From assembly GCF_024699275.1 (NCBI RefSeq), contig NZ_JAILPX010000074.1:1-64000 (forward strand): a stretch of 64,000 nt of DNA, written 5' to 3'. How positions within the stretch are numbered: position 1 is the stretch's first letter; the number at the start of each line of letters is the position of its first letter. The notes beneath the pieces were generated by a model. It made no database searches and was not told where the DNA came from. It saw only the letters and a program-made list of their open reading frames with translations. Origin of the DNA: Selenomonas sp. GTDB lineage: Bacteria; Bacillota_C; Negativicutes; Selenomonadales; Selenomonadaceae. Both the position numbers and the translations under genes were made by a program. This document shows, piece after piece, positions 61,983 to 64,000 of the stretch.

Positions 61983-63314
61983 TTATGCTTCCAGATAATT
62001 CATCGTGTTTTTTACGTGGGACAAAACCTGTGCTTCGGTCATATTCAACAAGCGGTTATGACGTACTGTTTCCACGCCATTAACCATTACCCGGTCGATG
62101 GCCGTCGGCTGCAGAGAATAGATCAGATTGGGCAGGAATTGGTCAGCTTGACTCAATGGCTGCAGGGAAAAATCATCCAGCCTGAGGCCGACAAAATCCG
62201 CCGCTTTCCCCGGAGCCAACTCTCCTACCGGCAGGTCCAGAACACCAGCTCCCTGCCGTGTGCCCATGTCCATGGCATCTTGATAATTGACGCAAAGAGC
62301 ATCCAGTGTCCGGGCTTTTTGCAACAAAGACACCATTCGCATCTCTTCAAAGACGCTGATTCGGTTATTGCCGCAGGCACCATCACTGCCCAGTGCAATC
62401 GGAATGTGCTGGCGCAGGAAGGCCGGAATATCGGTAATCCCGTCAGCTAAAAACATATTGCTGGAAGGACAGTAAATCAAACGGCAGCCCTGCTGTCCCA
62501 TGCATTCGATTTCCTCCTGTTCCAGCCATACACCATGAATGATACACAACCGTTCATCTGCTACGCCCAGTTTATCCAGATAGCGCAAGGGTGTTGTGCC
62601 GAAGGTTTTGCGAACTTGTTCGACTTCAAAGCGCTCCTCCGATACATGGATATGAAAGGGCGTCTGAAATTTGTGGGCTAGATCCCAGCCGGCCTGCACC
62701 ATTTCGGGACTGGCCGCATGAAGACTATGCGGTGCCGGCAGTACCTTAGTCATACCGCCGGGATACTTCTGCATAAGCTGTCCCGTGTTTTCGTAGGCCT
62801 GCTGTACCGTCTCCACATAGCCTGCAGGGGCTCCCTGCCAGTCGTACATCGTTCTGGCCAGCACCAGTCGTATGCCAATATCCCGGGCAGCCTGAATGAC
62901 GGCTTCATCCCCTTCTACTCCGTCATTGTGCAGATAAAAGAAATCACAGACCGTGGTAACACCACACTTCATCATCTCGGCAAAGGCAAAGAGGGCTCCC
63001 GTATAGATATCCTGGGGACGCATTTTGGGGGAATACTTATAAAGGGATTCATCCCGCCATTCCAGGAAGGGCCTGTCGGCAGCAATGCCCCGCAACAAGC
63101 TCTGGAAACTGTGGTTATGGGCATTGACCGTTCCTGGAACCAAGGCTAGATTATCCCAGTGGCTGATGCTGGAGCCGGGATATTCTTCCTTCAGCGCAGC
63201 CGCCGGTCCAATCGCTGTGATAGTACCGTCTGTCACGAGAATTCCTATCCCCTTTTGTAAGCGGTTTTCCCAGAAACAAGCTTCCGGTTCAATAATGGTT
63301 CTAAGCATCTGCAT
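61983..63314 (-). CDS. hutF: Amidohydrolase, probable formimidoylglutamate deiminase (HutF type)
   Basis: 443 residues of the deaminase-type amidohydrolase superfamily: VPGTVNAHNHSFQSLLRG (metal HxH), MMKCGVTTVCDFFYLHN, LPAPHSLHAAS, PFHIHVSEERFEVE, IIHGVWLEQEE and PIALGSDGACGNNRISVFEEM. Placed between hutU and an M20 hydrolase, it most likely removes ammonia from N-formimino-L-glutamate, giving N-formyl-L-glutamate. Related proteins also deaminate purines or methylthioadenosine, so the name rests on context. GGAG lies five bases before the ATG, which overlaps the M20 gene by 14 bases. Confidence 0.68.
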   Translation of the reverse strand: MQMLRTIIEPEACFWENRLQKGIGILVTDGTITAIGPAAALKEEYPGSSISHWDNLALVPGTVNAHNHSFQSLLRGIAADRPFLEWRDESLYKYSPKMRPQDIYTGALFAFAEMMKCGVTTVCDFFYLHNDGVEGDEAVIQAARDIGIRLVLARTMYDWQGAPAGYVETVQQAYENTGQLMQKYPGGMTKVLPAPHSLHAASPEMVQAGWDLAHKFQTPFHIHVSEERFEVEQVRKTFGTTPLRYLDKLGVADERLCIIHGVWLEQEEIECMGQQGCRLIYCPSSNMFLADGITDIPAFLRQHIPIALGSDGACGNNRISVFEEMRMVSLLQKARTLDALCVNYQDAMDMGTRQGAGVLDLPVGELAPGKAADFVGLRLDDFSLQPLSQADQFLPNLIYSLQPTAIDRVMVNGVETVRHNRLLNMTEAQVLSHVKNTMNYLEA

Positions 63315-64000
63315 CCAATCTCCTATCCAGCAACAATACAGCTTGCAACAACGTATTGGCTGCTATCTCAATGGCATCGTCTGGGGCGGTTTCCCGGGGA
63401 CAATGGCTGTATCCCTCTGTGGTACGGACGAACAACATTCCCGACTTTGTAAGCCGGGCCATATTGGCAGCATCATGGCCAGCCATGCTCACCAAGGGTT
63501 CTGTGCCCTGTACCGTAGATTCAGCTGCATCCTGCAAGGCCTGAATCACCTCCGCATCCATGGGCATTTCCTGCTGATCAAGATTCAGTTCCCGTTGGAT
63601 TTTTATGGAGCGGCGACTCTGAATATTTGCCAGTTCTTCCTGCCAGAATGCTAAGGCTTGTTGCCGCAATCTTGGATTTGCTGTGCGTAAATCCAGGGAA
63701 AGCATCACCTTTCCCGGCACGATATTGGAGGCATTAGGGACTACCTTCAGCCTGCCCACGGTAGCTGCAATTTCAGCAGGGTCGAATTTGGTCATGATGG
63801 TTTCTGCCGCCAAAATGATTTCTGCCGCAGCTGCCAGTGCATCCTGCCGGTCCTTGTAATGAGTTGTTCCCGCATGATTGCTTTCGCCGCAGACGGTGAT
63901 GATTTCCCGATAAATGCCGGTAATACAGGAAACCGGGGCTATGGCCTGTCGTTTTTCATCCAGAATTCTTCCCTGTTCAATATGACATTCCAGAAAAGCC
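63301..64000 (-). CDS. M20/allantoate-amidohydrolase-type hydrolase, C-terminal part
   Basis: The visible ~230 residues (edge of window) contain FLECHIEQGRILDE, CITGIYREIITVCGESNHAGTTHYKDRQDALAA, FRTANPRL-like VMLSLDLRTANPRLRQ, and MAGHDAANMARLTKSGMLFVRTTEGYSHCPRE. These are the marks of AllC/N-carbamoyl-amino-acid hydrolase enzymes with a two-metal site. Its tight coupling to the hutF-type gene suggests action on N-formyl- or N-formimino-glutamate in place of a classical HutG. The 5' end lies beyond the window. Confidence 0.85.
   Translation of the reverse strand, partial: AFLECHIEQGRILDEKRQAIAPVSCITGIYREIITVCGESNHAGTTHYKDRQDALAAAAEIILAAETIMTKFDPAEIAATVGRLKVVPNASNIVPGKVMLSLDLRTANPRLRQQALAFWQEELANIQSRRSIKIQRELNLDQQEMPMDAEVIQALQDAAESTVQGTEPLVSMAGHDAANMARLTKSGMLFVRTTEGYSHCPRETAPDDAIEIAANTLLQAVLLLDRRLDADA

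Overview
The window looks like chromosome from a diderm Firmicute of the Negativicutes, most likely a Selenomonadaceae relative. The evidence is a pckA start of the Selenomonas type, TonB-dependent receptors, a two-partner-secretion pair, Firmicute-style GGAGG ribosome sites, and frequent TTG/GTG starts. This placement is inference from protein style; no rRNA is present.

Layout: 1-6190 holds housekeeping genes: pckA (cut by the window edge), thrC-ybaK, and divergently nadE, a putative ADP-ribosyltransferase-like protein and a YihY protein. 6583-15116 is one minus-strand cobalamin operon (btuF-btuB-btuD-btuC-exbB-exbD-tonB-second receptor) behind a cobalamin riboswitch and an intrinsic terminator. 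15587-17391 is an MBL/CYTH/P-loop trio. 17542-26759 is the most unusual part. It is a compact operon encoding a Cache-HAMP-SpoIIE phosphatase, a STAS domain fused to an NRPS condensation domain, an NRPS (partial C, A, PCP, C), and a MATE exporter fused to a degenerate RsbW-like domain. An MFS pump lies just upstream. It reads as a partner-switching circuit built into a small peptide-synthesis and export pathway.

28215-30480 is an isolated pilT-pilC pair. 30700-35030 is an accessory patchwork: a GNAT gene, a short gene with an attenuator-like leader, a secreted Pro-rich protein, an internally deleted IS30 element, a structured non-coding stretch, a frameshifted AbiF-type gene with its upstream RNA, an IS200 remnant, and a second copy of the attenuator-like leader. 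35031-45791 is a two-partner-secretion system with a 3,000-residue exoprotein. A paralogue of the Pro-rich protein follows it.

46518-57581 carries ordinary single genes: a chemoreceptor, a zinc ribbon, a flavin-binding protein, a ferritin-like protein, a Gdx-type SMR exporter with a structured leader, TrmO, ThrE, a diguanylate cyclase, a methyltransferase, a macrodomain protein, and a LysR-chromate transporter operon. 58133-64000 is a histidine-utilisation operon (hutD, hutI, hutU, hutF-type, and an M20 hydrolase cut by the window edge). Two kinds of dispersed repeat occur in both 6.2-6.5 kb and 57.7-58.1 kb. No rRNA, tRNA or CRISPR array was recognised.
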